This document shows, piece by piece, positions 22,706 through 32,856 of a stretch of 64,000 nt of DNA. The notes beneath the pieces were generated by a model. The model was not told where the DNA came from. It made no database searches and saw only the letters and a program-made list of their open reading frames with translations. The position numbers and the translations under genes are program-made. Numbering within the stretch: the stretch's first letter is position 1; the number at the start of each line of letters is the position of its first letter. Source of the stretch: Sarcocystis neurona (lineage: Eukaryota > Apicomplexa > Conoidasida > Eucoccidiorida > Sarcocystidae); assembly GCA_000727475.1 (NCBI GenBank), contig KL647301.1, positions 2,009,055 through 2,073,054 on the forward strand. Direction: 5' to 3'.

Positions 22706-23385
22706 CTGTGGCCGCGAAGGCTGCGAGCACGCGCTGGACCAGCAATAAACACAACAGCAGCAGCGGCAGTCTCGGAGGACATACAGGAGGAACAGCAGCC
22801 ACAACGGCAGCAGCAGCCGCAGCGGCAACAACGCCAGCAGAACAAGCAGCAGCAACGGCAACACCAGCAGCAGAAGGACCGACAGCGACTGCAGCAGTAG
22901 AGGAAGCAGCGCGACACGCAGCAGCGGCAGCAAGAGCAGCAGCAGTAACAGCAACAGCAGCAGCGACAGCGGCGGCAGCAGCAGCGAGAGAAGATGCTAA
23001 CCGAGCAGTAGCCCCTTTAGGTACAACAGCGCCACCAGCAGCCGCCACGCTCCGCAGCCGCACCACGCCTCTTCAAGTGCAGCAGGAAGAAGCTGTTCTC
23101 CTTAAAGGCAGCTACGTAACCGCTGCCCCTTCGCAGGCACCAAGCCGGCGACAGCAGGATCAGCCGAGGCGCGTAGCAATTGCAGCAAAGCAGCGGACCA
23201 GCAGCGTCAGGGCAGCGAGCGCAGCAGCAGGGGCTAGGGCAGCAGCACAGGGAGCTCCGGCTTCAGCATCACGGCGCAGACCCACCAGTAGCAGCCAAAA
23301 ACATGCATGCAGGTTCAACGTACTCGGATCACCCGCTAGGCTCCTCCAACCTCCGCGAAAACTGCAGCGTGCGCGGCGCTCCTCA
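22706..23385. other. GCA/CAG triplet region without a supported gene
   Basis: 22740-23000 is near-continuous GCA/CAG. From 23060 to 23340 the plus strand reads VLLKGSYVTAAPSQAPSRRQ and could be an exon, but the frame then runs through the TA tract into the gap and has no supported end. Confidence 0.35.
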
Positions 23386-23479
23386 GAGAGAGAGAGAAAA
23401 CTGAAGAGATCTACCACAGGAGACGAATGTTGCAGAAGCTGGGGCAATATATACATATATATATATATCTGTCTCTCTG

Positions 23480-23511
<32 letters not shown>

Positions 23512-24054
23512 CTNNNNNNNNNNNNNNNNNNNNNNNNNNNNNNNNNNNNNNNNNNNNNNNNNNNNNNNNNNNNNNNNNNNNNNNNNNNNNNNNNNNNNNN
23601 NNNNNNNNNNNNNNNNNNNNNNNNNNNNNNNNNNNNNNNNNNNNNNNNNNNNNNNNNNNNNNNNNNNNNNNNNNNNNNNNNNNNNNNNNNNNNNNNNNNN
23701 NNNNNNNNNNNNNNNNNNNNNNNNNNNNNNNNNNNNNNNNNNNNNNNNNNNNNNNNNNNNNNNNNNNNNNNNNNNNNNNNNNNNNNNNNNNNNNNNNNNN
23801 NNNNNNNNNNNNNNNNNNNNNNNNNNNNNNNNNNNNNNNNNNNNNNNNAATCATACATATACATATATATATATATATATGCATACGTATAGTTACATAT
23901 ATATATATATACATATATTTCACACATATACATATATATATGTATATACGTATAGTTATATGTATATGTATATATGTACATATGGAGAGAGACAGAGAGA
24001 AAAAACTGAAGAGACCTACCACTGAAGAAGAATGTTGCAGAAGCTGCGGCAATT
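23386..24054. repeat. Direct repeat of about 65 bp on either side of a TA tract and gap
   Basis: 23386-23449 and 23984-24054 are near-identical: a GA-rich lead, then CTGAAGAGAYCTACCAC, then GAAGAATGTTGCAGAAGCTG with few changes. On the minus strand both copies keep CAG|CTTCTGCAACATTC followed 24 bases after the AG by GTAGAT or GTAGGT, so each could be a 24-base mini-exon (LLQHSS-S/P-V). The second copy overlaps the C-terminus of the minus-strand gene at 24016. Confidence 0.75.
23514..23848. other. Assembly gap (335 N)
   Basis: A run of N flanked on both sides by TA microsatellite. True length and content are unknown; frames drawn through it are artefacts. Confidence 0.99.
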
Positions 24055-26181
24055 CCAGCCGATGACGCAGTAGGGTTTGTGTTGCACCTGCTGCAGGAGC
24101 TGAAGAAGCATGGGTGCGGAGAGATAGACGACCTGTCGCTCTTCGCGTTGTTGTTCGTCTAGAAGAGCTTCTCTCTGCAGCCGCTGCTGGGCCTGTCTGA
24201 CGCTGAGCAGGTGCTGCTGCTGCTGTCTGGCGCTGCTGTTTCTTCTGCCCGCGCTTCTCGCAGATGCAGCAAACAAGAGCGGCCGCACCCCTCCGTCGAA
24301 CGGCCCGCGTCCTGGCCGTTGCTGCTGCTGCTCCCTCTGGATCTGTTGCAGGTTGTGCTCCTCTGCTAGCTGCTGCTGAAGCTGTTGCTCATCTAGTGAG
24401 AAGTCGGCAGCAGCAGCTGCTGTCCCTTGGGTGCCGGCTGATCCAGCGGAGAAGAAGCGGCTCAAGGAGAAGCCCCCCGGTGCCTGCTGCTGTGACTGCT
24501 GTCGCTTGGCACGTACAGCAGCCGCACCGCGCTTCTGCTGCTGAGGCGCGGGCTCTGTGCAGTAGACCAGCAGCTTGATAGCTGACGGCTGCAGCGGCGG
24601 GAATGTGCGAGAAATCTTCCACTCAAGCATCCCTCTACACTCTGCGCTGCCCAGCCAGTCTAGAGAGAGATACCACATTCTTGTTTTACTGCTGGCGCCG
24701 CCGGCAGGCGCTCCCCCTCCGCTGCTGCCGTCATCGCCGCTGCTGCCTCCGCTGCTGCTCTCGGACCACGCAGCACGTCGACTAGCACCACCCACCGACC
24801 CTCCCCATCTTTCCTTTCCGCCTCCGCTGCCCTCAGAGCCCTGCATCTGCTTCCTCTCTGCAGTGCTGCTGCTGCTGCTGCTGCTTGTGACCTCCACGTT
24901 GCTGTTGCTGCTGCTTCTCGCTCCTGCACGTCTCCGGGTGTCACCAGCAGCCCCAACGGCATCCCCTGCTACTGCAGCAGTTCGCGGATCCCCTGCGCGC
25001 AACTGCTGCTGCAAGCGTTTGCTGCTCGCAGGCCCACCAGCAACCGGCGAAGCGCAGCGGAATTCGAGAATCACCTGTGCATGGGCGAAGGTGTTGCTCC
25101 CAAAGAACAGCCCTCCCAAGGCTCCTGCTGCACTTTCCAGTCGATGGGTCACTACACAAACACGTGTACATACACCCCACGCGTTGTTTCCGCAGTCCGC
25201 GTTGCTGCCGCCTGCTGCTCCGCTGCTGGCTGCAGAGCGAGGCTGCCGTTGCTGCAACAGCTGCTCCTGCTCAAACAGCAGCTGCTGCTGCTGCAGCCAA
25301 TCGATCAGCTCCGCAATGCCCTCAATTCTAAAAGTCGGGCTCCGTGGAACTTCCGACGTCTCCAGCTGCCGCAGCATAGTCTCAATCTGCCGTTGTCTGC
25401 TGTCGCTGCTGGCGCTTCTCCTCCGCCTGCCTGACGCTGCGGCTGCAGTAGCCTCTCCGGCGGAGTGACACCGCTCCGCTTGCGCTGCAGGCAACACTAG
25501 CGCCGACGGCTCCGCCTCGCCCACGTCGGCTGCCGCTGCACGAAAATCGTCTTCTTCACTCCACCCAGCCGTCTCCTCCTGCTGCGGCTGCTGCCCCTGC
25601 TGTGGCATGTCCACTTGCGGAGGGGCATCCGGCGCCGCAGAAGCTGCAGCGGCAGCAGCAGGCGACAGAGAAGAGGAAGAAGAAGCAGCAGCAGACGTAG
25701 AAGACGAATCAACCGACGGACGGTGTCCTCCCCCGAAGAAGGCGGTGCGGCTGTCTCGAGCCGCAGCGCGACGCGTGTGCTGCTCCGAGGGCCCCACGCC
25801 TCTGCAGTACGTGTTCGTGCTGCACGTGCTGCTGCAGCCAAAACTGCTGCTGTTGCCGTTGCTGCGACTCCCGAAGCGGCGAAGGTGCCGCGCGACTCGG
25901 CGACAGCGGCGCACGTTGTGTTGCACCGTCCACGCGGACAGAGGTCCTTGCCAGCAGCACAGGCCGCACTCTACGGGTAGCATCAGATACTTCACACAAG
26001 AGCAGCAGCAACAGCAGCAGAAAAACGGCCACAGCCCAATTAAGCACAGCAGAAGCGTAGAGCAGCAAACTCCACTGCAGCAGCAGAGGAAAGTCAGCAG
26101 CGGCGTTGCCTCTCCCGAGATGTGCAACGCAAAAACAAACCGCATCGATGGCAGAAGGTTCCCTCCTAACACCCGCACCAC
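24016..26181 (-). CDS. Ser/Gln-rich protein with hydrophobic N-terminal segment, family unknown
   Basis: A minus-strand frame is open throughout. From about 25760 down it reads as protein: RQIETMLRQLETSEVPRSPT, FRIEGIAELIDWLQQQQLLF, VCVVTHRLESAAGALGGLFF, TRMWYLSLDWLGSAECRGML, EWKISRTFPPLQPSAIKLLV, ending HKPYCVIGWNCRSFCNILLQ then W, stop. Above 25800 another frame is better: after acceptor CTGCTGCTGCAG an exon from 26074 reads WSLLLYASAVLNWAVAVFLL then EVSDATRRVRPVLLARTSVR, a signal anchor or signal peptide followed by a basic stem. So the gene probably has at least two exons joined between 25850 and 25760. Long Ser/Gly/Gln blocks separate the conserved-looking parts. No named domain is recognised. 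The last residues overlap a duplicated 65-bp segment. Confidence 0.52.
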   Translation of the reverse strand: MVRVLGGNLLPSMRFVFALHISGEATPLLTFLCCCSGVCCSTLLLCLIGLWPFFCCCCCCSCVKYLMLPVECGLCCWQGPLSAWTVQHNVRRCRRVARHLRRFGSRSNGNSSSFGCSSTCSTNTYCRGVGPSEQHTRRAAARDSRTAFFGGGHRPSVDSSSTSAAASSSSSLSPAAAAAASAAPDAPPQVDMPQQGQQPQQEETAGWSEEDDFRAAAADVGEAEPSALVLPAAQAERCHSAGEATAAAASGRRRRSASSDSRQRQIETMLRQLETSEVPRSPTFRIEGIAELIDWLQQQQLLFEQEQLLQQRQPRSAASSGAAGGSNADCGNNAWGVCTRVCVVTHRLESAAGALGGLFFGSNTFAHAQVILEFRCASPVAGGPASSKRLQQQLRAGDPRTAAVAGDAVGAAGDTRRRAGARSSSNSNVEVTSSSSSSSTAERKQMQGSEGSGGGKERWGGSVGGASRRAAWSESSSGGSSGDDGSSGGGAPAGGASSKTRMWYLSLDWLGSAECRGMLEWKISRTFPPLQPSAIKLLVYCTEPAPQQQKRGAAAVRAKRQQSQQQAPGGFSLSRFFSAGSAGTQGTAAAAADFSLDEQQLQQQLAEEHNLQQIQREQQQQRPGRGPFDGGVRPLLFAASARSAGRRNSSARQQQQHLLSVRQAQQRLQREALLDEQQREERQVVYLSAPMLLQLLQQVQHKPYCVIGWNCRSFCNILLQW

Positions 26182-26880
26182 TCAACAGCAGAAGATGTCA
26201 GAAAGGCCGTGGCGGCAGCCAGACAAAATAACAGCGGATGCTCCTGACACGACGGCACACACAGGGCTGCTATGCTGCAGCAGCAGGGTATACACGCTAA
26301 ATATCAGTCGGAAGAACCCAGGGCTGCACCCGCCTCGCCTCGCAGTAGAAGAAGCGACTGCAGTGTCGGAGAGAAACGAGACAGGATTGACAAGCAGTTT
26401 GCAGTAGCGGCGTAGCTGCTGGCAGAAAGGCAACAGCAGCAGCAGCAGCAACGGAGGAACAGGCACAGAAGCACTTTGTGTATGGCACAGCGGCGTTGCC
26501 ACATACATTCGCGGCGGTGGTCCCGGAAGCAGTCAGACGCGTCCAGTCAATCTGCGAATGTCTGTGTAGCTGTGTCTGCGCGGCAGTCTGCGTACACATA
26601 TATATATATAAACACATATCTATATACATACGTATGCATATACACATATATATATATATATGTATATCTGTATAAATATGCGTACATACGCATGCACAGG
26701 GAACTCTCACTCTCCCATAAAGAAGTTTACATATTTACACATGTGTACGTATGTACACACATGTCTACATATGTACTGAACTTTTGTCCGTCACATAGAC
26801 CGCTCTATCCACAGGGATACCAAAAAGTGTAGAAGCTTCATCAGTTGTATAACAACTATAAAGCTACACTGATGTACATA
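26182..26880. other. Possible 5' exon of the preceding minus gene, then TA/TATG tract
   Basis: A minus ATG at 26508 (MYVATPLCHTQSASVPVPPL) opens a hydrophobic stretch to 26182 that might be a 5' exon. 26596-26670 is TA microsatellite and 26730-26780 is a CACATGTGTACGTATG-type repeat. No other gene is seen. Confidence 0.35.
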
Positions 26881-26894
26881 TATACACTTTTGTT

Positions 26895-27310
26895 GTGCCT
26901 CTGTATTGCTGCAGGGCTGCGCAACAAGCAGGGCCCTCTACGCCGGCGAGAAGCACGCAAGCACAGCAGCAACAAAAATGGCCTCGTCGGCGAACGTCGC
27001 AGCTGCCGCAGCAAGAGGCGGCCAGCAGCGACTTCCGCGGCAGCCTGAGCAGGAGCCTGGGCAGCAGCACGGCCGCTGCCGATCTCAGCCACACATGCAG
27101 TCACAGCACTTATCGGTTGAGGACGCTTCACTGCAGCAGCAGGAGCGGCAGCAGCACGAGGAAGAAGCGGCACCTGCGCGGGAAGGAGCGTCGCAGCAAG
27201 AGCACCAGCGTCCTCCTCTGTCGGTAGCATACGTGGCGACAAGAGAAGCAGCAGATGTGGCAGCAAGGAAGGGCAGCAGCAACAGAGGCGTCGGCATCAC
27301 GGGCTAGAGC
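26895..27310. other. Ambiguous coding-like segment
   Basis: All three plus frames after acceptor TGTATTGCTGCAG (26914) read protein-like (for example EKHASTAATKMASSANVAAA), and so does one minus frame (RMLPTEEDAGALAATLLPAQ). The CAG-rich composition keeps them open. I cannot choose; it may hold the 3' exon of the RING gene on the minus strand or a separate plus exon. Confidence 0.25.
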
Positions 27311-27679
27311 ACCAGCAGACCTACCGCCGAGAGTAGCAGCACTCAACCAGAGACATGCTGCAGATGCAGCAGCAAGGGCGGCAACACACCCGCACTAGCA
27401 ACAGATATAGCAGCGGGAGAAGCAGCAGAGACAGCAGTGAGACACGCAGCAAACGCAACAACAAACCAAGCGAAGCAAGCAGCAGCAAACGCAGCAACAG
27501 ACGCACCAGCACCAGACGCAGCAGCAAGCGAACCAACAGGTGCAACAGGAAAGCAGCAACAGACGCCCCAGCCCCAGACGCAGCAAAGAGAGAAGCAGCT
27601 GATGCAGCACCACGCAAAGCAACACATGTAAACAGCAGCAACAGCAGCTGCAGCAGCTGCTCCACGACGGTTTAAATAC

Positions 27680-28438
27680 CTTGCGTGCGAAGTCGACAAG
27701 ACGCTCGTCGGCTGCTTCTTCAACGGGAGTAAGCTGCGACGCGTATACGGGGGCTCGGCACAGTGGGCAGAGAGAAGCCCGCAGCAGCACGTTGAGAAGA
27801 CAGTCGTTGCAATACACATGGTTGCAGGGAGTGGCGACAGGCTGCAGCAGCAATTCGAAGCAGATGGGGCAGCGGAAGTCTTCCTCGGAATAGTAGTAGA
27901 TGCTGCTTGTGCGTTGTAGTTGCCGCTGCTGTTGCTGCGTCTGGCTGCTGCCGCTGCCAGTGATGCTGCTTCCTCCTCGCAGAAGGGCGCCGAAGAGCGC
28001 GGAGCCGGCAGCCGCGAAGAACTGCTGCTGCTGCTCCTGATGTTCCGTCGCGGCGGCTGCTGCGGGGGCAGCAGCTGCAGGCAGCCGCCGCTGGATTTTG
28101 CGCTGCCTCAGCAGCTGCAGCGTCTGTTGCTGCAGCTGCGGGCGCACGCCCAGCGCGTCCTGCTGCGGGTGCCCTCCCCAGAAGGAGGTAGCGGCAGCAG
28201 CAGAGGCGAAAGAGGAAGCGGAAAGACCGAACGCCGCAGGCAACGCGCTCGCGCCCGCAGCAGCAGCAGACGCAGCAGAATGCAGCAGCCAAGCCAGACC
28301 TGCCACAGCCGCGTCGGACGACAGCAACAACGGAGAAACTCCACGCTGCAGAGCAGCTGCTGCGTTCGTTGACGCGGCAGACGCCGACAGCCCCAGACGA
28401 AACGCCTGCTGTTGCAGTCGCTGCCGCTGCTGTGGCTC
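27680..28438 (-). CDS. RING-finger (C3HC4) protein, probable E3 ubiquitin ligase; internal exon
   Basis: The 253-codon exon follows acceptor TCCTGCGGTGCAG and ends at CGCAAG|GTATTT, phase 0 at both ends. Its N-terminal 160 residues are Ala/Gln/Ser-rich. The RING lies near its end at about 27755-27880: CPICFELLLQPVATPCNHVY then CNDCLLNVLL and CPLCRAPV, giving C-x2-C-x11-C-x-H-x2-C-x2-C-x10-C-x2-C. The ligands are complete, so the domain should bind two zinc ions and an E2 enzyme. It continues PVEEAADERLVDFARK before the donor. RING proteins of this kind usually catalyse ubiquitin transfer; the substrate and compartment are not evident. The first and last exons were not identified. 27300-27660, just downstream, is GCA/CAG-rich and probably intronic. 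Confidence 0.8.
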
Positions 28439-29450
28439 CTGCACCGCAGGACACGCACGCACACCACGCCTTGCGAGTGGCTGCCCAGTCGGTGTACAGA
28501 CACCAGATTGCCGCGCACCGAGCTGTATCGGTGACGTATCACATACACGTGTGTGTAGACAAGTAAATGGGTATCACCATCCCCAGTTGTCTCAAAAGAG
28601 ATAGAAATGTGTCTGCACGCATCTGTAGACCGTGAACGGCCCCTCCGTAAGCACGTACGCAGCAGCTCCAGACTCTTGCATGTGCGCTGTCCCCACGCAC
28701 ACACGTCTGCATGTGCCTGTTGTGTTGCTGCTTCCACGTCCCTCTCGCGCTACATGTGAGGCACGCATACCTGCAGGCAGATATACGCGTGTGCCTGTCC
28801 GCGGGGACGAAGAGACGGGCAGACACACACAGGCACAGACGACGGAGACACAGGCGAGGAGACGCCAGACAAACAGACAGCAGACGACAAAAAGACAGCC
28901 GGCGAAACCACGGGGGCCAGACAGAGGGACGAAAAAAAAACCCGGCGAAACTACGGAAACACGATAAAGAGACGGAGACAGACAGACGGGGAGAGGAGTG
29001 TTCGCGGGTGTGGGGTGGGTGCGCTTGAGCTGCAGCGGCCCACTGCAGACAAATCTGCGTGGACTTCGGCGGGGTCTGCAAACGACGAGAATTCGCTGAG
29101 CCGCAGCAGCTGAAACTTCTAGCAGAGGCAGGAGTGTGTCTGCCTCACCAGCAATTTCCCCGTCTGCGAGACCGGGCTGCAGCCGCAGGCACGCGTGGGC
29201 AACACCACCTCTTCAAACAAACGCCCCACACGCACTTCTCTTCTTCATACGCCCACTTTCGCTGGTCGTCCTTTTCTCCACACATGCACACACAAGCTTA
29301 TGTGATACTTTTTCGCCACTGGCCACACAACCGTCGGAGCGTATCTGAAGTGAACGCGGCCACGTATACATATATGTATAGAGAGAGAGGAATGTGAATA
29401 TATACGAGTATATGCGTATACGTAGGTGCAGTCGGAACGTCAGCACCTGC
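28439..29450. other. Unresolved; purine-rich ACAGACGGAGACA tract and coding-like islands
   Basis: 28810-29000 is a degenerate ACAGAC/GGAGACA purine-rich tract. At 29055-29200 the plus strand reads GGVCKRREFAEPQQLKLLAE and the minus strand FQLLRLSEFSSFADPAEVHA, so an exon is likely but its strand is unclear. The minus one could be a 5' exon of the RING gene. Confidence 0.3.
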
Positions 29451-29509
29451 AGCTGTATATATGCCCCTAATTAAATTATACGTCTACGTAGTCAACGTCT
29501 CTCTGTCTG

Positions 29510-29580
29510 CATATATACATATACGGAGACATATATATGCATATATATATAGGTACATATATATATATATATGTGTAGAA
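29510..29580. repeat. TA/TATG microsatellite
   Basis: ATATATATGCATATATATATAG-type sequence with pure TA at about 29560-29572. Confidence 0.8.
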
Positions 29581-29684
29581 GTGGGTGGGTGTGCGTCCTT
29601 GCTCACAGCGAGGTCCGGTCAGGCCCCGAGGGCGTCTCTGCCTTTCGAAGTAGAGACACGGACGGCCAGCAGCGAACACGTATG

Positions 29685-29909
29685 GTGAGCTTCTTAGTCG
29701 GAGTTTCGCTGGCGGACTGCGTGGGCATAGTGAGCTTCCTATCGGTAGTTTCCCTCGCTGATAAGGTGGGTCTGGTGCGTTGCTGCTTCGTGGTCTGGTC
29801 CGCTTCCTACGTCAATGCGGTGCGCTTCATGTTGGCCTGTTTCCTGGCGGACTAAATGAATGACTTGGGCTTTTCTTGATAGTTCTCCTGGCTGTCTACA
29901 CAGGGACCG
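29685..29909. repeat. Diverged 45-bp tandem repeat, about five units
   Basis: Units begin at 29685, 29730, 29775, 29820 and 29865. The first two are close (both start GTGAGCTTC and carry a GTTTC core); later units are degraded. In the first two units the plus frame gives VSFL-x2-VSLAD-x-VG twice. As 45 is a multiple of 3 the frame is kept, but unit four carries a stop (GGACTAA), so a complete repeat protein is not encoded. Confidence 0.7.
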
Positions 29910-30279
29910 TGTAGACGCTGATTAGCTTCCCTGACTTGTATTTTATCGGGGGGGCTGCACGCGTTCAGCCACCGCTATCTGCAAGGACTACCTGGCACAG
30001 GTGCCGGTAGTATGGCCCCCCACCTTCCCTATCCACATATGCGTCTGGCCTGTGTGAAGGACAGGAAGACAAAAAGTACACTACTTCGACGTGTCATAGA
30101 AAAAAGTGTTCTACTAGCAGCAGCATGTGTGAAGCGCGTCGCCATCCAGAGGGGGGGGCAGGGGGCGCACTACTCTTTCGAACGCGTAATTCTGCATGCA
30201 TGCGCAACTGGCATACTGCCATCACCGCCTACGGTCGTGCTCCATTCTTCTACGCACATATATATAAGTAGTGTGACGC
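29910..30279. other. Spacer, nothing recognised
   Basis: Mixed sequence with a G-run at 30152-30159 and no start, splice or repeat structure I can support. Confidence 0.4.
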
Positions 30280-30660
30280 GTGTCCACTTCCACATATACA
30301 TATATACTTGTATATATTCACATTCCTCTCCCTCTCTCTCCCTATATATATATATATATATGCATGCATGTGCACATACTCTTAGGTGTGTCCACTTCCA
30401 CATACATACTTGTGTATATTCACATTCCTCTCCCTCTCTCTCTCTATATGCATGCATGGACACATCCTCTTAGGTGTGTCCACTTCCCCATATACATATA
30501 TACTTGAATATATTCACATTCCTCTCTCTCTCTCTATCTATATATATGTGCATGCATGTACACACACTGTTAGGTATGTCCACACCCACATATACATATA
30601 TACTTGTACATACTTATAATCCTCTTGGTCTCTATGTATCTATAGATACACACGATTGAG
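30280..30660. repeat. Tandem array of about 88-106 bp units, four copies
   Basis: Copies start at about 30280, 30386, 30474 and 30574, each beginning GTGTCCACTTCC or GTGTGTCCAC. Each holds ATATACATATATACTTG, then CACATTCCTCTCCCTCTC, a TA/CATGCATG part and CTCTTAG. Unit length varies with the TA run. A fifth degenerate copy may follow to about 30750. Each unit ends in pyrimidine-rich sequence plus TTAG next to GTGTGT, so it mimics acceptor and donor sites. Confidence 0.85.
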
Positions 30661-30966
30661 CGTATTTTCTTCAACATATACGCATATTCTTGATACATTC
30701 CTATTTTCATACACACACGTATATAGGCGCATCGACTTCCACGTGTAGGGATAGAGTTATATATACATAGAGTCCCGCCTTCCTCTCCCTCTCCGTATGT
30801 ATATTGTGATAGAGGGAGCCAGTACCTCATATGCTGATACAACTGCATGCATTCACTTCTACGTGACCGGTATGGTGGTAGACATACGCAGGTGGACAGG
30901 CATACGAATGTGTGGAGACGCCAGACAGGAAGCAGCAGCACGCACGCGTAGGGAGTGGCCAGTACG

Positions 30967-32856
30967 TCAGTAGACATGTGCGCAAGACGCAGGCAGATAC
31001 GGAGTGACCCCAAGCAGACGGAAAATGAAGGTACGTGCCGAGGCCCGAAGAGAGGGACGTGGCTCAGATCTGCATGCATCTGCGTCCAAGCAGCCGCAGT
31101 GGGGGGCTGCCAAGCTCACATACTGCGGACACATACATATTTATATATATGTATAGCCAGTATGAAGTATCACACGCATATATGCATGTACACAGAGACG
31201 TCGTGGCTTCTGAGTCGGGTAGACACAGAAATGTTATATATATAGATACATAGATATGAGGACAGACACGTACGTATATATATATATATATATGGGCAGA
31301 GAGACGTATATATATATATATATACATATATATATGTATATGGGGAGAGACATGTATGTATATATGCATATATATGGGTCGAGAGACGTATATATATACA
31401 TATAGATATGGGGAGAGAGACGTGTATATACATGTATATGTAGATGGGCAGAGAGACGTATATATGTATATATATATATATATGTGCAATGGACAGACGT
31501 ATAGGCATGCAAATAAAGGAGATATGATACCCTTAGATAGCGTCGAGAAGCGAGTGCTGCACGTGCAGCAGAGTGTGAAGCCGCCGAGGCAGAGAGACGC
31601 ATTCCGACGAAAATACTCCCGGCAGCAGCTGCTCCAGTAGAACTTGCTGTCTCTCTTTCTTCCTGCTGCCACTGTTGCATGAAGGAGAGTACGAGGCCAC
31701 GAGCGGCGTCTCCGTTCCTGCTGCTGTTGCTGCTCGGGGGGGCCCCTGCGGCGCCTCCTTCTGCTGCAGCAGAAGAAGAAGCAGCCCCAGCAGCAGGTGC
31801 AGATACGGATGAGATCTGTCTGCGCACTCTGCGTCCGTTCGCTAGGAGTACTACGTAGCTGCCACTGCTGCTGCTACTGCGATACCACGGCTGCTCGCGC
31901 TCTTGCTGCCCCGCAGCATGCTGCTGACCCTCTGCCTCTTCCGCTCCCATCCGCTGCTGAGGCTGTTGCTGCTGCACTGGCTGCTCAGGCTGTTGCTGCT
32001 GCTGGTGGTGCTGCTGTTCAGGCTGCTGGTGGACAGGCTGCTGCGGTTGGTGGGAGAGAGCCAGCGGCTGCTGACCGTCGTAAGTGGGGCGGGGCGGCTG
32101 CTGCTCGTCCTGCTGCTGCGGTTCATCTTGCTCCCGCCGTGTCTCATCATGTGGCTGCAATTGCTGTGGCTGGACTTGCTGCTGTTGTTGACGATGCTCG
32201 CGGTCTGTCTCCTGATGCTGCTGACCGTGGTGCTGAAGGCGCTGACGCAGCTGCTGCTGCCTCGCTTGTTGCCGCCGTTGAGCCTCCTCCGCCTCCTGCT
32301 GTCGCTGTCGCACATGCTGGTGCTGCTGCTGCCGCACATGTTGCTGCTGTTGCTGCTGCACATGGCGCCCCTGCTGCTGCGTTGCCTGGTGCTGCTGATG
32401 CTCCAGGTGGAATTCCCGCTGACGCCCTCCCGGCGGCGGTATCAGCTGCTGACATTCCGACTGCTGCACCTGCTGCCTTGCCACCTGCTGCTGTTGCTGG
32501 GGAGGCGCCCGCCTTGCCTGCTCGTCTGCTGAGTGTAGCGTATGTTGTGGTGGGGGGGACGGCCTACGCGCCTGTCCTGTCGCACGCATGCGCTGCGGCG
32601 AAGCAAAATCGACACGCTCTCCTTGATGCGACATATCGCCCCTCGGGGAGAAAGAACGATTCCTAGCAACCCCTGCTGCTGCTTCTGCTGCTGCTGCTGC
32701 CGCCCCCTGCTGCAGCGGCGTGCCTCGCGACGTCTGCGAGAAACCTGCTACTGCTGCTGCTGCTGCCAGCCGCTGCCGCGACCTGCCTGAGAGAATTTTG
32801 CTGCTTCTTCTGCTGCTTGTGCTGCGTCCGTCGCCCGCTCCACAGGCACGCCTCAA
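30967..32856 (-). CDS. Gln-rich protein of unknown function, at least two exons
   Basis: The large exon (about 32856-31531) opens ACGAGDGRSTSSRRSSKILS and includes GVARNRSFSPRGDMSHQGER. A Gln/His-rich block of roughly 200 residues follows, then SSSGSYVVLLANGRRVRRQI and ARGLVLSFMQQWQQEERETA, ending CTAAGG|GTATCA in phase 0. The last exon (31122-30967) follows TATTTGTCCGCAG-like sequence and reads YVSLAAPHCGCLDADACRSE, PRPSLRASARTFIFRLLGVT, PYLPASCAHVY, stop. The 408-base intron is TA microsatellite. A minus-strand stretch at 33110-32990 (RTAALRLGRASAKGFYERQA then MLDAPAPLQEAGG) is probably an upstream exon; no ATG is seen at 32856, where the frame follows a stop. No domain is recognised. Confidence 0.55.
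31265..31500. repeat. TA-rich microsatellite inside an intron
   Basis: Repeated GAGACG(TA)n blocks at about 31275-31290, 31307-31340, 31385-31400 and 31465-31483, within the 31123-31530 intron. The interspersed GGGCAGAGAGACGT motif recurs at about 35-70 base spacing, so it is a compound repeat rather than pure TA. Confidence 0.85.

Noticed and set aside
22708..23892. Frames running through the N-run at 23514-23848
   Set aside because: The gap is unread sequence; continuity across it is meaningless.
29685..30660. CRISPR-like direct repeats
   Set aside because: Units are contiguous tandem repeats without unique spacers, in eukaryotic DNA.
31234..31500. Tyr/Ile-rich C-terminal extension of the Gln-rich protein
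   Set aside because: This is TA microsatellite read in frame; a phase-0 donor at 31531/31530 and an acceptor at 31122 give a far better end.
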